From positions 1 through 32,639 of the IMG/VR virus record IMGVR_UViG_3300042520_000494: a stretch of 32,639 bases of DNA, one strand, 5' to 3'. The translations under genes were made by a program, and so were the position numbers. Origin of the DNA: a virus. The notes under the pieces were generated by a model. The model was not told the origin of the DNA and searched no databases. It saw nothing but the letters and a program-made list of their open reading frames with translations. Shown in pieces: positions 14,616-21,844 of the stretch. Each line of letters begins with the position of its first letter. Within the stretch, counting starts at the first letter, position 1.

Positions 14616-15927
14616 ATTCTTCAGCCTCAAAATCCTTACGTTCCCATGCTTGGCAGGATCGCAGGTTGTGGCAGATAAATTCAAGCTTCTCACACCAACC
14701 GCGACCGCCAGCGTTGGTGTCGAAGTCATTGCGCGGGATATCTTCCATCGCCTTCAGCATTTCAGGCGTGTTGTTGAAGTATTCGCAATTCGCGCAAAGC
14801 TGGCGACGGGCTTCTGCCTCGTTGATGCTCCAGACATCAGCCATCTTTGCCCAGTATTCTTGATTCGCGCCGGGTTCATCAGACGCTGCTTCTGGGCCGA
14901 GGTTCCAATTGTCGATGGCGTTCTGCGTGTTGATCGCGTTGACGCTGCCAGAAACGATCTCAGGCTGCGGCTCAGGCGGCACAAGATATTCGTTGCGGGC
15001 CTCAATGCCAGACAGCGTTGCTTTCATCCGCATACGGCGTGCAGCCTGCGACTTGGCTTTGGCCTCGCGGTGTTCCTGCAAGGACCGCAGAGCGATCTCG
15101 GTGCCTTCGTAGGCTGGCGTCGTCACGATGGAAACGTCAAACAACTGCGCCTCTTGGATCGTGCGGCGCGGCGGGTTTGCTCTGTCGTCCCAATTTTGAC
15201 GAACTGGGCGGAAGGCGAAAGACATCTTGTCCAAATCGCCGCGCTTCATCTTCGGCACGATGCTGCGAACATCCGGGTCGGATTGGTCAAGCATGGCTTC
15301 CATGTAAAGCCCGCGCTCGTCCTCGGCCAGCTTCAGCGTGCCGGATCTTGTGCGTGCCAGCGGAAGTCCTTCATGGTTGATCAGGAAAACCACATCGTCG
15401 CGCCCGATGGCCGCCTTGAAAGCCCCGCGTTCGATCATCTCGGTGAACATGCCACCGATGTTGGTTTCCTCGCCGAAGACGGCGGCATAACCAGAAACCT
15501 TGATTTCGCCCGTTTCATCTTCGCGGATTTCGACAGGAACCCCACGGCGGATTTCTTTTTCAGACATGTTAAGCCCCGTTTGTTCCGGCGATTGTAGCAC
15601 AGCACGGCCTTCCTCGTCCACGGCCTCGTCTTCAAGGATTCTGTTGGCCCAAGACTGACCCGGATCACCGCCCCAGAGCGCCCACGCGATGCGGCCATTC
15701 GACGGGTAGCCATCTTCGCCGGGACGAAAACCCTCGGCTTCCTTGTCAACTTCATGCCGCGCAAAGTAGCTGACCATGCGCTGCACCGTGTCCATCGACA
15801 GGTCAACCTTGTTGGAGATATCCCGCGCACGGGCAATGCCAACCTCGGTGCCGCCGCGCCCAAACTCGCGCCGCCAATCTAGGCCACGCTGGGCCTCGTC
15901 AGCCATCGCATCGTTAGGCACTGGCAT
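14614..15927 (-). CDS. Prohead protease, three-domain fusion
   Basis: A 437-residue protein about twice the usual size. Residues 20-95 form an extra N-terminal domain (FGRGGTEVGIARARDISNK, MVSYFARHEVD, GRIAWALWGGDPGQSW). Residues 121-300 are an HK97-type serine protease, with H185 in FLINHEG and S236 in DKMSFAF as the likely catalytic pair. Residues 378-425 form a five-cysteine module (C-x2-C-x30-C-x6-C-x5-C). It matures the procapsid by removing the capsid delta domain. An internal ATG at residue 121 (15567), with GGGG about 7 nt upstream, could yield a shorter canonical protease. It overlaps the portal gene by 14 nt; GGGAG precedes the ATG. Confidence 0.9.
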   Translation of the reverse strand: MPVPNDAMADEAQRGLDWRREFGRGGTEVGIARARDISNKVDLSMDTVQRMVSYFARHEVDKEAEGFRPGEDGYPSNGRIAWALWGGDPGQSWANRILEDEAVDEEGRAVLQSPEQTGLNMSEKEIRRGVPVEIREDETGEIKVSGYAAVFGEETNIGGMFTEMIERGAFKAAIGRDDVVFLINHEGLPLARTRSGTLKLAEDERGLYMEAMLDQSDPDVRSIVPKMKRGDLDKMSFAFRPVRQNWDDRANPPRRTIQEAQLFDVSIVTTPAYEGTEIALRSLQEHREAKAKSQAARRMRMKATLSGIEARNEYLVPPEPQPEIVSGSVNAINTQNAIDNWNLGPEAASDEPGANQEYWAKMADVWSINEAEARRQLCANCEYFNNTPEMLKAMEDIPRNDFDTNAGGRGWCEKLEFICHNLRSCQAWERKDFEAEE

Positions 15928-17137
15928 TAGGCGCTCCCGTGTTGGGCTGGCTGCCCAGCGGGACAGTTGCGCCTTGGATCAACAGATCGTCGCCATTCGG
16001 CATGGCTTCCATGTTCTCAATGGCGCGCACCTCGTTTGGCGTGCGGATGCCGTTTTGGATCGACGTGGCATAAGCCTCCATCCGCGACTTCAGATCGCCG
16101 CGCAGCAGGCCGTCCACGTTGAATTCCACATAGAAATCAGAGCCGCGCCCGAAGAACTTAAGGTTCATCTCCTGCTCGAACTGCTCAACCCACCGCTTCA
16201 CGGTGTGCTTCACGAAGTGCAAATCCTGCTGTTCCGTGTTGCTGAATGTGCCGTGGGTCAAGTCTTGCAGGAACACAGGCGGCAGCGAGTAAATGCGGGC
16301 GATCTGTTCGATGCTGAACCGCTGCAACTCCAGAAGCTGCATGTTCTCAGGCGTGAAGCCGATGGTTTTCAACTCATGGCCGATAGGCAGCGCCATGATC
16401 GGGCGGCCTTCCTTGGCCAGCTTCAAGGTCGTGGCGGCCACGTCCTCAGATGCCCGGTTGGCAGCCGCGCCGGATTGGAACGGCCCTTGCAGCACGGCGG
16501 GCGGGATGCCACCGGATTGAAAAGCCTTGGAGCCGTAACGGCTGGCCGCAATGGCCATCCCGATGGCGTCTTTGTTCTGCGAGATCGGCCCGCGTGCGTC
16601 CGTCATGTTGGCCTTCAGCATGAACGGCAGATCAAGAACCTCGCTGGCCTCATAGACCTTTGCGTTGACCCGGTAAATCTTGCGGCCATCGATCAGGCGC
16701 TCAACACGAACCTTGGTCGGGTCCAGCGGATACAGGTTGACGATCTGTCCCAGCGCGTTGCGTTCGATGTAGGTAACGGCACGCCCGCCCGTTAGAACCT
16801 GCTCGAATGAGTATTTACGCCACTCGAAAGACGACATGTCCTCATTGATCACGTCGTGCAGGATCAGCGACAACTCGCTGTCAACCTTTGATCGCCCGCC
16901 GTCCTCATCCTTGCGGTAGACGTGCAGGGGCAGGCCCGCGATGGTGCCAGCGATGAAGTTGACCGCCGCCCAGACCGCAGGCACGCCCAGCGCCGTGTCC
17001 ACGTTGACGGTGACGCCGGAGGATGCGTAAAGATCGCCCCAGCCCATGATCTGCAAGAAGTCATTCGCAGACACAGGCGCGGTCGGGTTCTCCAGATTGC
17101 GGTTTTCCGCTTTGCGGAAGCGATCAAAAAAAGCCAT
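15914..17137 (-). CDS. Portal protein, HK97 family
   Basis: A 407-residue portal. The N-terminus MAFFDRFRKAENRNL, then GVTVNVDTALGVPAVWAAV and NFIAGTIAGLPLHVY are diagnostic, as is the later QIARIYSLPPVFLQDLTHGTFSNTE split across residues 265-290 and the stem-region FEQEMNLKFFG. It forms the dodecameric DNA entry channel at one capsid vertex and docks the terminase. The acidic, Ala/Pro tail (PLGSQPNTGAPNASA) is overlapped by the protease start. Normal length for the family. Confidence 0.95.
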   Translation of the reverse strand: MAFFDRFRKAENRNLENPTAPVSANDFLQIMGWGDLYASSGVTVNVDTALGVPAVWAAVNFIAGTIAGLPLHVYRKDEDGGRSKVDSELSLILHDVINEDMSSFEWRKYSFEQVLTGGRAVTYIERNALGQIVNLYPLDPTKVRVERLIDGRKIYRVNAKVYEASEVLDLPFMLKANMTDARGPISQNKDAIGMAIAASRYGSKAFQSGGIPPAVLQGPFQSGAAANRASEDVAATTLKLAKEGRPIMALPIGHELKTIGFTPENMQLLELQRFSIEQIARIYSLPPVFLQDLTHGTFSNTEQQDLHFVKHTVKRWVEQFEQEMNLKFFGRGSDFYVEFNVDGLLRGDLKSRMEAYATSIQNGIRTPNEVRAIENMEAMPNGDDLLIQGATVPLGSQPNTGAPNASA

Positions 17138-17179
17138 CAGACCCGATCCATAAACGCGGTTTCGCGGAAAGATAACACA

Positions 17180-18694
17180 TCAAAGGCTAAGCGTAAAGGA
17201 AGGGTCATCCCACGGCGATGACTGAGGTATGCCAGCATCGTGCGACTCCACGCCAAGCGCCATTGCAAGGGCAACCACGCCGTCGATCCGTCCAGATGAT
17301 TTCGCCTTGGTCAGCTTGCGGTCGCCCGCTGGGCTGCGCTCTGCCACCGCGTTTGCGGCGCACATGTTCATCACCGGGTTTGCGCCGTGCCTGATCTTGC
17401 GCTCGGCCACCAGCCGCTCCAGCTTGTCCACCGCCGGGGCCATGTCTTTAAAGCCCTGCCCAAACGGCTGCATCGGCAGGCTGACACCGATGGCGTCCAG
17501 TTCCCGCGTAAAGTCATTGATCCGCCAGCGGTCATAGGCCAACAGTTGCAGGTCGTATTGGTCAGCCGCGTCTGCCACCGCCTGCGCCACAATGGCCGGA
17601 ATGATGACCGGGCCATCGATCAGCGTGATGAAACCTTGCTCAGCCCAGACATCGTAAGGCACCTTGTCCTCTTTGGCCCTCTCACGGATGCCCTGCGCTG
17701 GCATGAAGAACTGAGGCACAACGTGGTAGATGCCGTCCTGCGGGAACACCATTACGAAGGCCGTCAAGTCTCTGCTGGCCGACAGGTCAAGCCCAGCATA
17801 GCACAGCGCGCCCGTCTCGACCTCTGGCTCCTCGGCGTTTGCCTCCCATTCACTGCGGTTTAGGAACGGGCTGGTCGCCTCAATGCGCTGATTTAGGAAC
17901 AGCCAGCGAAAGCTGTTCTCCTTGGCGGGCAGGCGGTCGGCCTGCTTGGCGAAATCCTCGATGTCGGTCAGGCTGCGAAACTCGCCCAAGGCTGGGTTTG
18001 CCGCCGCCCATGCGCTGCGATCCATCACCTCACAGTCTTCCGGCGCGGTGTAGACATGGCTTACGATCCGATTGTCCTTGGCGTTCTTGGCATCGTCCAG
18101 CCAGATGCTGAACAGGTCGCCGTCGGTCGCCGCTTGCGTGCTAATTGCGATCAGCAGTGGATCTTCATGCGCGCCCTGTGCGGTTTCGATGGCTTCGATA
18201 AAAGCATCGGTCGGCCCGCGCACCTGACCAACCTCGTCCAAGATCGCCAGCACAGGCGAAAGGCCGTGGGCCGTCCCAGCTTCCGCGCTGATGGCTTTGT
18301 ATTCCACGTTCATCGGCAGGCCGATCAGCGATTTCTGCGACGGCACGATCCGCACGATCTTGGAAAGTTCCGGCGAGAGCCTGACCATCTTTTCGGCCAG
18401 CTTGAAAACAAGGCTGGCTTGGTCGCGTGATCTAGCGCCGCTGACAATTTGGCTGTTCTGCCGCGCCTCTGGGCCGACGATATGAGCAAGAAGGATCGCG
18501 GCGATCAAGGCCGACTTGCCGTTTTTGCGCGCCACTGAAAGGTAGGCGCGGCTGGTGCCTTTCGGGTTGTCGTAGATGTCCAAGATGAACTTGCGCTGAA
18601 AAGCCATCAGCTTAAACCGCTTGCTGACCAGCTTGCCCTCTGGGATCATGCAATACCGCTCAATAAAAGCGCAAACTTTTTCACCACGTGTCAT
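17180..18694 (-). CDS. terL: Terminase large subunit
   Basis: A 504-residue DNA packaging motor. The ATPase domain carries Walker A (SVARKNGKS, residues 53-61) and Walker B (AILDEVG, D153/E154); the C-terminal nuclease domain starts near YAGLDLSASRDLTAFVM, whose aspartates match the RNase H-like metal site. The family resembles HK97/phiC31-type terminases. GGAG sits 6 nt before the ATG, and a near-consensus promoter lies about 25-50 nt upstream, making this the first gene of the late structural transcript. Unusually, the small subunit gene is not adjacent but 2.6 kb away. Confidence 0.95.
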   Translation of the reverse strand: MTRGEKVCAFIERYCMIPEGKLVSKRFKLMAFQRKFILDIYDNPKGTSRAYLSVARKNGKSALIAAILLAHIVGPEARQNSQIVSGARSRDQASLVFKLAEKMVRLSPELSKIVRIVPSQKSLIGLPMNVEYKAISAEAGTAHGLSPVLAILDEVGQVRGPTDAFIEAIETAQGAHEDPLLIAISTQAATDGDLFSIWLDDAKNAKDNRIVSHVYTAPEDCEVMDRSAWAAANPALGEFRSLTDIEDFAKQADRLPAKENSFRWLFLNQRIEATSPFLNRSEWEANAEEPEVETGALCYAGLDLSASRDLTAFVMVFPQDGIYHVVPQFFMPAQGIRERAKEDKVPYDVWAEQGFITLIDGPVIIPAIVAQAVADAADQYDLQLLAYDRWRINDFTRELDAIGVSLPMQPFGQGFKDMAPAVDKLERLVAERKIRHGANPVMNMCAANAVAERSPAGDRKLTKAKSSGRIDGVVALAMALGVESHDAGIPQSSPWDDPSFTLSL

Positions 18695-18712
18695 TTTTTC
18701 TCCAAAAAGATA

Positions 18713-18741
18713 TTTACACTTTTATCATACTTTTATATTGT
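18713..18741 (+). promoter_or_regulatory. Plus-strand promoter for the 18767 gene
   Basis: TTTACA (18713-18718), 17 nt, TATTGT (18736-18741); an alternative -10 TATATT lies 15 nt away. The -35 hexamer is the one used by the other plus promoters here. It overlaps the late minus-strand promoter, so the two probably compete. Confidence 0.55.
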
Positions 18742-18752
18742 GTTCCTGTCAA
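18724..18752 (-). promoter_or_regulatory. Late operon promoter (TTGACA-N17-TATGAT)
   Basis: On the minus strand a perfect -35 hexamer TTGACA (18752-18747) is followed after 17 nt by TATGAT (18729-18724), five of six matches to the -10 consensus. Transcription would start near 18717 and reach the terL ATG at 18694 after about 23 nt. It interleaves with a plus-strand promoter on the same DNA. Confidence 0.78.
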
Positions 18753-18766
18753 CATGGGAGATCAAC

Positions 18767-18973
18767 ATGATACTTTGGGAACAGCACTGCCTAGAAAACG
18801 CAAAATACTTCACCGCAGTTCGCGGCAACAAGCCCTCGCTTCGCATCAAGAAAACATTCGACACCTTGGAGCAAGCCACGGAATACGCAAAAGCAAACTT
18901 TGGCGGTGACAAGCGGACCATGATTTACGCCGTCACCGACAATGGATCACACGCTCACATCTGCAACGCATAA
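18767..18973 (+). CDS. Small protein, unknown
   Basis: A 68-residue protein starting MILWEQHCLENAKYFTAVRG. It contains a helix (TLEQATEYAKANFGG) followed by strands (RTMIYAVTDNGSHAHIC), like small alpha/beta phage early proteins; no known family. I chose the ATG at 18767 because GGGAG lies about 6-7 nt upstream; the longer reading begins inside the promoter. It lies on the strand opposite the packaging genes and is followed 11 nt later by a second small gene. Confidence 0.75.
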   Translation: MILWEQHCLENAKYFTAVRGNKPSLRIKKTFDTLEQATEYAKANFGGDKRTMIYAVTDNGSHAHICNA

Positions 18974-18984
18974 GGGAAAATCAA

Positions 18985-19266
18985 ATGTCCGTAACACTCA
19001 AGACGCTCCAGCACAAAGTAGACTGCATCAACGAGATGACAGGCAACCCAAGTGAGCCTTACACAAGGACCGAAAGCGGTTTCGTGGCAAATATCGGGTG
19101 CTACTACATCTCACAAGCCTACGGCGGCGTTGCGTTGGTCCGCATGGTAACAGAGGGCGGCGGGCAAACCATGCCAACGCAGTCTGGTCACATCACGAAG
19201 CGTCAGTTGAACCATGAACTTGAGGGTTTTCTTGCCGCACTTCGAGCAATGCGGGCGCAAGCCTAG
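18985..19266 (+). CDS. Small conserved-type phage protein, unknown
   Basis: A 93-residue protein. The pattern TLKTLQHKVDCINEMTGNP, CYYISQAYGGVALVRM and TKRQLNHELEGFLAALRA matches a small phage family I recall (helix, strand with YGG, strand, terminal helix), which has no known function. AAGGGA lies about 7 nt before the ATG. Its last 74 nt overlap the convergent cytidylyltransferase gene, and a terminator follows 26 nt after its stop. Confidence 0.8.
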   Translation: MSVTLKTLQHKVDCINEMTGNPSEPYTRTESGFVANIGCYYISQAYGGVALVRMVTEGGGQTMPTQSGHITKRQLNHELEGFLAALRAMRAQA

Positions 19267-19642
19267 ACCTTAGCTCACTGGACGAAAATCTATGCAGACG
19301 CTTGTTAAAGTGCGTCTGCATTTTCAATTCATGCCCTGTGAACTGAGTCCCCCTGTATTCCTCGCCAATGATCCTAATGTTGACATGCCGCAGCAAGAGA
19401 ATGTCCATCAGATCGCGCTCTGTCTCATACGGGATGATCTCGTTGACGTATGAAACAGCTTTTAGCTGCGTGTAACGCTCGACAACCGATTGAATTGGCT
19501 TGTTTTTGGTTGCTCTTTGCTGAGATGGATCGACGTGCAGACCGCAAATCAGATAGTCGCAAACGGATTTTGCTTCTTCAAGCATGGCTACATGACCCGC
19601 ATGAAGCAAATCGAACGCAGAAGCAGTAAAGCCAACCTTCAT
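19193..19642 (-). CDS. Cytidylyltransferase-like nucleotidyltransferase
   Basis: A 149-residue enzyme of the HxGH superfamily. GFTASAFDLLHAGHVAMLEEA contains the signature HAGH (residues 14-17) that binds CTP or ATP phosphates, with NKPIQSVVERYTQLKAV and IRIIGEEYRGTQFTG following as in glycerol-3-phosphate cytidylyltransferase-like proteins of marine phages. It would couple a phosphorylated small molecule to a nucleotide (for example CDP-glycerol). The classical HRFSSSELR end is present, then about 20 extra residues that overlap the convergent gene. The start at 19642 overlaps the glycosyltransferase stop (ATGA). Substrate unknown. Confidence 0.88.
   Translation of the reverse strand: MKVGFTASAFDLLHAGHVAMLEEAKSVCDYLICGLHVDPSQQRATKNKPIQSVVERYTQLKAVSYVNEIIPYETERDLMDILLLRHVNIRIIGEEYRGTQFTGHELKMQTHFNKRLHRFSSSELRSRLAPALLEVRQENPQVHGSTDAS
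19292..19325 (+). terminator. Intrinsic terminator inside the cytidylyltransferase coding sequence
   Basis: ATGCAGACGC (19292-19301) pairs perfectly with GCGTCTGCAT (19312-19321) over 10 bp around a 10-nt loop and is followed by TTTTC, 26 nt after the stop of the 18985 gene. The same DNA codes the MQTHFNKRLH segment of the convergent enzyme. Confidence 0.8.
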
Positions 19643-20508
19643 TTCTTCTTTACATCCTCTGACATGATCATCGGAACAGCGTTTTTCCACCTTACCATGT
19701 GGTGCAATCTTCTGTTTTTGACCCCCATTTCCGTCACTTTTACGCAGGATGGGGCGTACATGACCGAATAAAAACTTTTGACGTATGTGCCAAGGTCCAA
19801 ATAAATGTCGGTCAAGCCGCCACTGCTTGCTTGGGTCTGGGTTTGCTCAAGTCTGATGCGCGGGGCAGTTATGAAGACGCCGCCTCTGTGACCAATGGCA
19901 ATGTATGCGTTTACGTCCTCATTGATGCGCCCCATGAACTTGAACGGCCGATCCGTTGACATGAAAAAAGCGTTCATGGCTTTTCGGCTGAACTTGCCTT
20001 GCCTGTGCAGCTTTGAGACGTTCGACCCGGGGCCGCCGATAAAATCACCACCTTGAGACATCGCCAAAGTCAGTGCGCCGCTGGCAATGTAGAACTCCAA
20101 CATCGCATCGATGACTTCGCCAAGCTTTTTGATGTTGATCTGCTTGGTGATGTACTCACGATCATTGTCAAACGTGTATCTGAACTGCCTATAATCGTCG
20201 TCAAGCTGCAAGAAATACTTGATGCCAAGCTGCTTTGCGACCTCGAAATTGTAGTTTCGAGCATAGACTACAGAATTCCTCTTGCCAAAATTGTCGCCGC
20301 TGTCGGTCGCGTCGATGGCCGCCTGCTTGTTGAACACGACAACTTGATCGCCAAAGCGTTTTTTGTATTCGGCGATCTGGCTGTCCTCATTATCAACCAT
20401 CAGATAGATTTTGCCCGCGTATCCTGCCTCCCTCAAGGTCGAGTATGTCAGGACATTGTCTGCCCTGCCGTGGGTCAGGATGAATACAGCAAAATCACTC
20501 CTCGTCAT
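19639..20508 (-). CDS. Glycosyltransferase, TET-associated (TAGT)-like
   Basis: A 289-residue GT-A-fold glycosyltransferase. The N-terminal FAVFILTHGRADNVLTYSTL, the middle GDNFGKRNSVVYARNYNF and the metal-binding QLDDDY motif (D103-D105) are followed by GGDFIGGPGSN, GRINEDVNAYI and GGLTDIYLDLGTYVKSFYSV. This is the pattern I associate with TET/JBP-associated glycosyltransferases of phage DNA hypermodification operons; the subfamily call is from memory. No TET/JBP oxygenase is visible here. The ATG at 20508 has GGAG about 9 nt upstream; ATG 20514 is possible. It overlaps the ParB-fold gene by 14 nt. Confidence 0.8.
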   Translation of the reverse strand: MTRSDFAVFILTHGRADNVLTYSTLREAGYAGKIYLMVDNEDSQIAEYKKRFGDQVVVFNKQAAIDATDSGDNFGKRNSVVYARNYNFEVAKQLGIKYFLQLDDDYRQFRYTFDNDREYITKQINIKKLGEVIDAMLEFYIASGALTLAMSQGGDFIGGPGSNVSKLHRQGKFSRKAMNAFFMSTDRPFKFMGRINEDVNAYIAIGHRGGVFITAPRIRLEQTQTQASSGGLTDIYLDLGTYVKSFYSVMYAPSCVKVTEMGVKNRRLHHMVRWKNAVPMIMSEDVKKK

Positions 20509-21265
20509 CTGCATACTCCGACAGATAAATCTCAGACAATTTGTCTGACATTTTGACGTAACCATTTTCGATTGCTTTTTCAAAGTCAATGATCACAAGT
20601 GCGCTATCTTCCATCAGGTCTTGGCATTCCTTTGAAGCGTGCGCGTAATAGTTCGCAATGACTTCAAAGTTGAAGACCGTGTGTCTGCCAGCAGCGAGGG
20701 TCAGGAACCTCTTTTCCTCATCAGACAAGCCGGACCCCTCAATCCCATACAGCAAGTCCCGCGTTTTCTCGTCGTTAAACATTTCTTCAAGTTGAGGCTT
20801 CGGGCCTGTTGGCTCATAAACGGGTGCTGAAACCTTCTTGGTGTATTCGTTGTCTTCGTCAGTGTCTGACTTTAGAAGGGCAACCAGTTCATCTTGGCTG
20901 AAACCCATCAGCGCACCGAAATCAGCGCCGAGGTCTTCCAATTCTATCCGCAGGGCATCTTCATCCCAGCCAGCGTTCAGAGCCAGCTTGTTGTCAGCGA
21001 TGATCAACGCACGACGCTTGCGATCATCAAGACCAGTGACCACGACAGCAGGCACTTCGGTCATTTTTAACTTGCGTGCCGCCATGACACGGCCATGCCC
21101 AGCAATCAGGTTGTTCTGCTCGTCGATCAGAACAGGATTGGTAAAGCCAAAGGCTCTGATCGATGCGGCGATCTGCGCCACCTGATCATCGCTATGCGTT
21201 CTGGTGTTCAGAGCATATGGGATCAAATCTTCGACAGACATGATCTTGTTTTCATAGAAATCCAT
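20495..21265 (-). CDS. ParB/Sulfiredoxin-fold nuclease-like protein
   Basis: A 256-residue protein. Residues 8-125 form a ParB-type domain: LIPYALNTRTHSDDQVAQ, ASIRAFGFTNPVLIDEQ, LIAGHGRVMAARKL (GHGR at 56-59), then RRALIIADNKLALNAGWDE. Elsewhere this domain precedes a DNA methylase; here the methylase is absent and residues 150-256 form a different helical domain (FLTLAAGRHTVFNFEVIANYY, ALVIIDFEKAIENGYVKM). ParB-fold domains bind NTPs and DNA or act as nucleases. It starts at the terS stop, with 1-nt sharing, and overlaps the glycosyltransferase gene, so the three genes form one unit with terS. Confidence 0.85.
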   Translation of the reverse strand: MDFYENKIMSVEDLIPYALNTRTHSDDQVAQIAASIRAFGFTNPVLIDEQNNLIAGHGRVMAARKLKMTEVPAVVVTGLDDRKRRALIIADNKLALNAGWDEDALRIELEDLGADFGALMGFSQDELVALLKSDTDEDNEYTKKVSAPVYEPTGPKPQLEEMFNDEKTRDLLYGIEGSGLSDEEKRFLTLAAGRHTVFNFEVIANYYAHASKECQDLMEDSALVIIDFEKAIENGYVKMSDKLSEIYLSEYADDEE

Positions 21266-21744
21266 CAGTTTCTCCGATCTGGCATTGCAATGAGATCATC
21301 CCCCGCGAGGTAATCAACCACTGTTCTGATGCCGTTTACGTTTTGACCAGCCGCATTGAGCGTGCGCGGGTCACTGGCCTGCTGATTTAGCGACATTGAA
21401 CGGATCACCGCAAGCTGCCTTCTTTCCAATGTGTCGATCACAGAGATCAACGGGTTTGGGATAAGCGTCTCCCGCTTGTTTTTGATCAGCACGCCAGAGC
21501 GATCCAGCGTCTCCTGATGCTTTCGGATATCGGCTTCCATACGGACCACCTTTGCCAAGAGCAAAAGATCCATATCCCGCCAGTCCTCGCGTGCGCGCGC
21601 GCGCGTGAACTGATCCCATATGATAACTTCATCGTCACTGCGAAGGTGGATGCCTTCTGGCAACGGCACGCTTTGAAGTGCGCCGCGAAAGCCATCAACC
21701 GCCGATGTCGTGCTATTGCTGTCTGGTCTGCTCTTCTGGCTCAT
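21265..21744 (-). CDS. Terminase small subunit candidate (P27-like)
   Basis: A 159-residue protein starting MSQKSRPDSNSTTSAVDGF. The helical region LLLLAKVVRMEADIRKHQE, then LIKNKRETLIPNPLISVID and LERRQLAVIRSMSLN match P27-type small terminase subunits, where NPxLSV plus a helix is typical. It would recognise viral DNA to start packaging. The start at 21744 has AGGGA about 7 nt upstream; a longer reading has a basic, non-conserved extension. The sequence includes a 20-bp alternating purine-pyrimidine tract coding TRARARE. It is separated from terL by the ParB cassette. Confidence 0.75.
   Translation of the reverse strand: MSQKSRPDSNSTTSAVDGFRGALQSVPLPEGIHLRSDDEVIIWDQFTRARAREDWRDMDLLLLAKVVRMEADIRKHQETLDRSGVLIKNKRETLIPNPLISVIDTLERRQLAVIRSMSLNQQASDPRTLNAAGQNVNGIRTVVDYLAGDDLIAMPDRRN
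21588..21607. repeat. 20-bp alternating purine-pyrimidine (CG-rich) tract in terS
   Basis: A perfectly alternating run of C/T and G from 21588 to 21607, mostly CG steps. Such tracts favour Z-DNA. It lies in the presumed small terminase gene, where several phages keep their packaging recognition site. The role here is not established. Confidence 0.6.
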
Positions 21745-21755
21745 GTATTTTCCCT

Positions 21756-21773
21756 GCGTTTTCCCGTAAACGC
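21756..21773 (-). promoter_or_regulatory. Hairpin in the terS leader
   Basis: GCGTTT pairs with AAACGC around a 6-nt loop, directly before the terS ribosome site (AGGGA). It could tune terS translation. No convincing promoter was found in the 100-nt gap 21745-21844, which also has a run of seven C. Confidence 0.45.
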
Positions 21774-21844
21774 GATGAAAGGAAAGTGGACAACGGGTTT
21801 GGCTGTCTGGCCTCCTAGAGATGCGACCCACCCCCCCGTGCTGG

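Noticed and set aside
14563-16795. Two long plus-strand frames opposite protease and portal
   Set aside because: Both are shadows of high-GC third-position coding on the minus strand.
21829-21838. C-run in the terS-upstream gap as a functional element
   Set aside because: A simple homopolymer without associated motif; possibly a sequencing-sensitive run.
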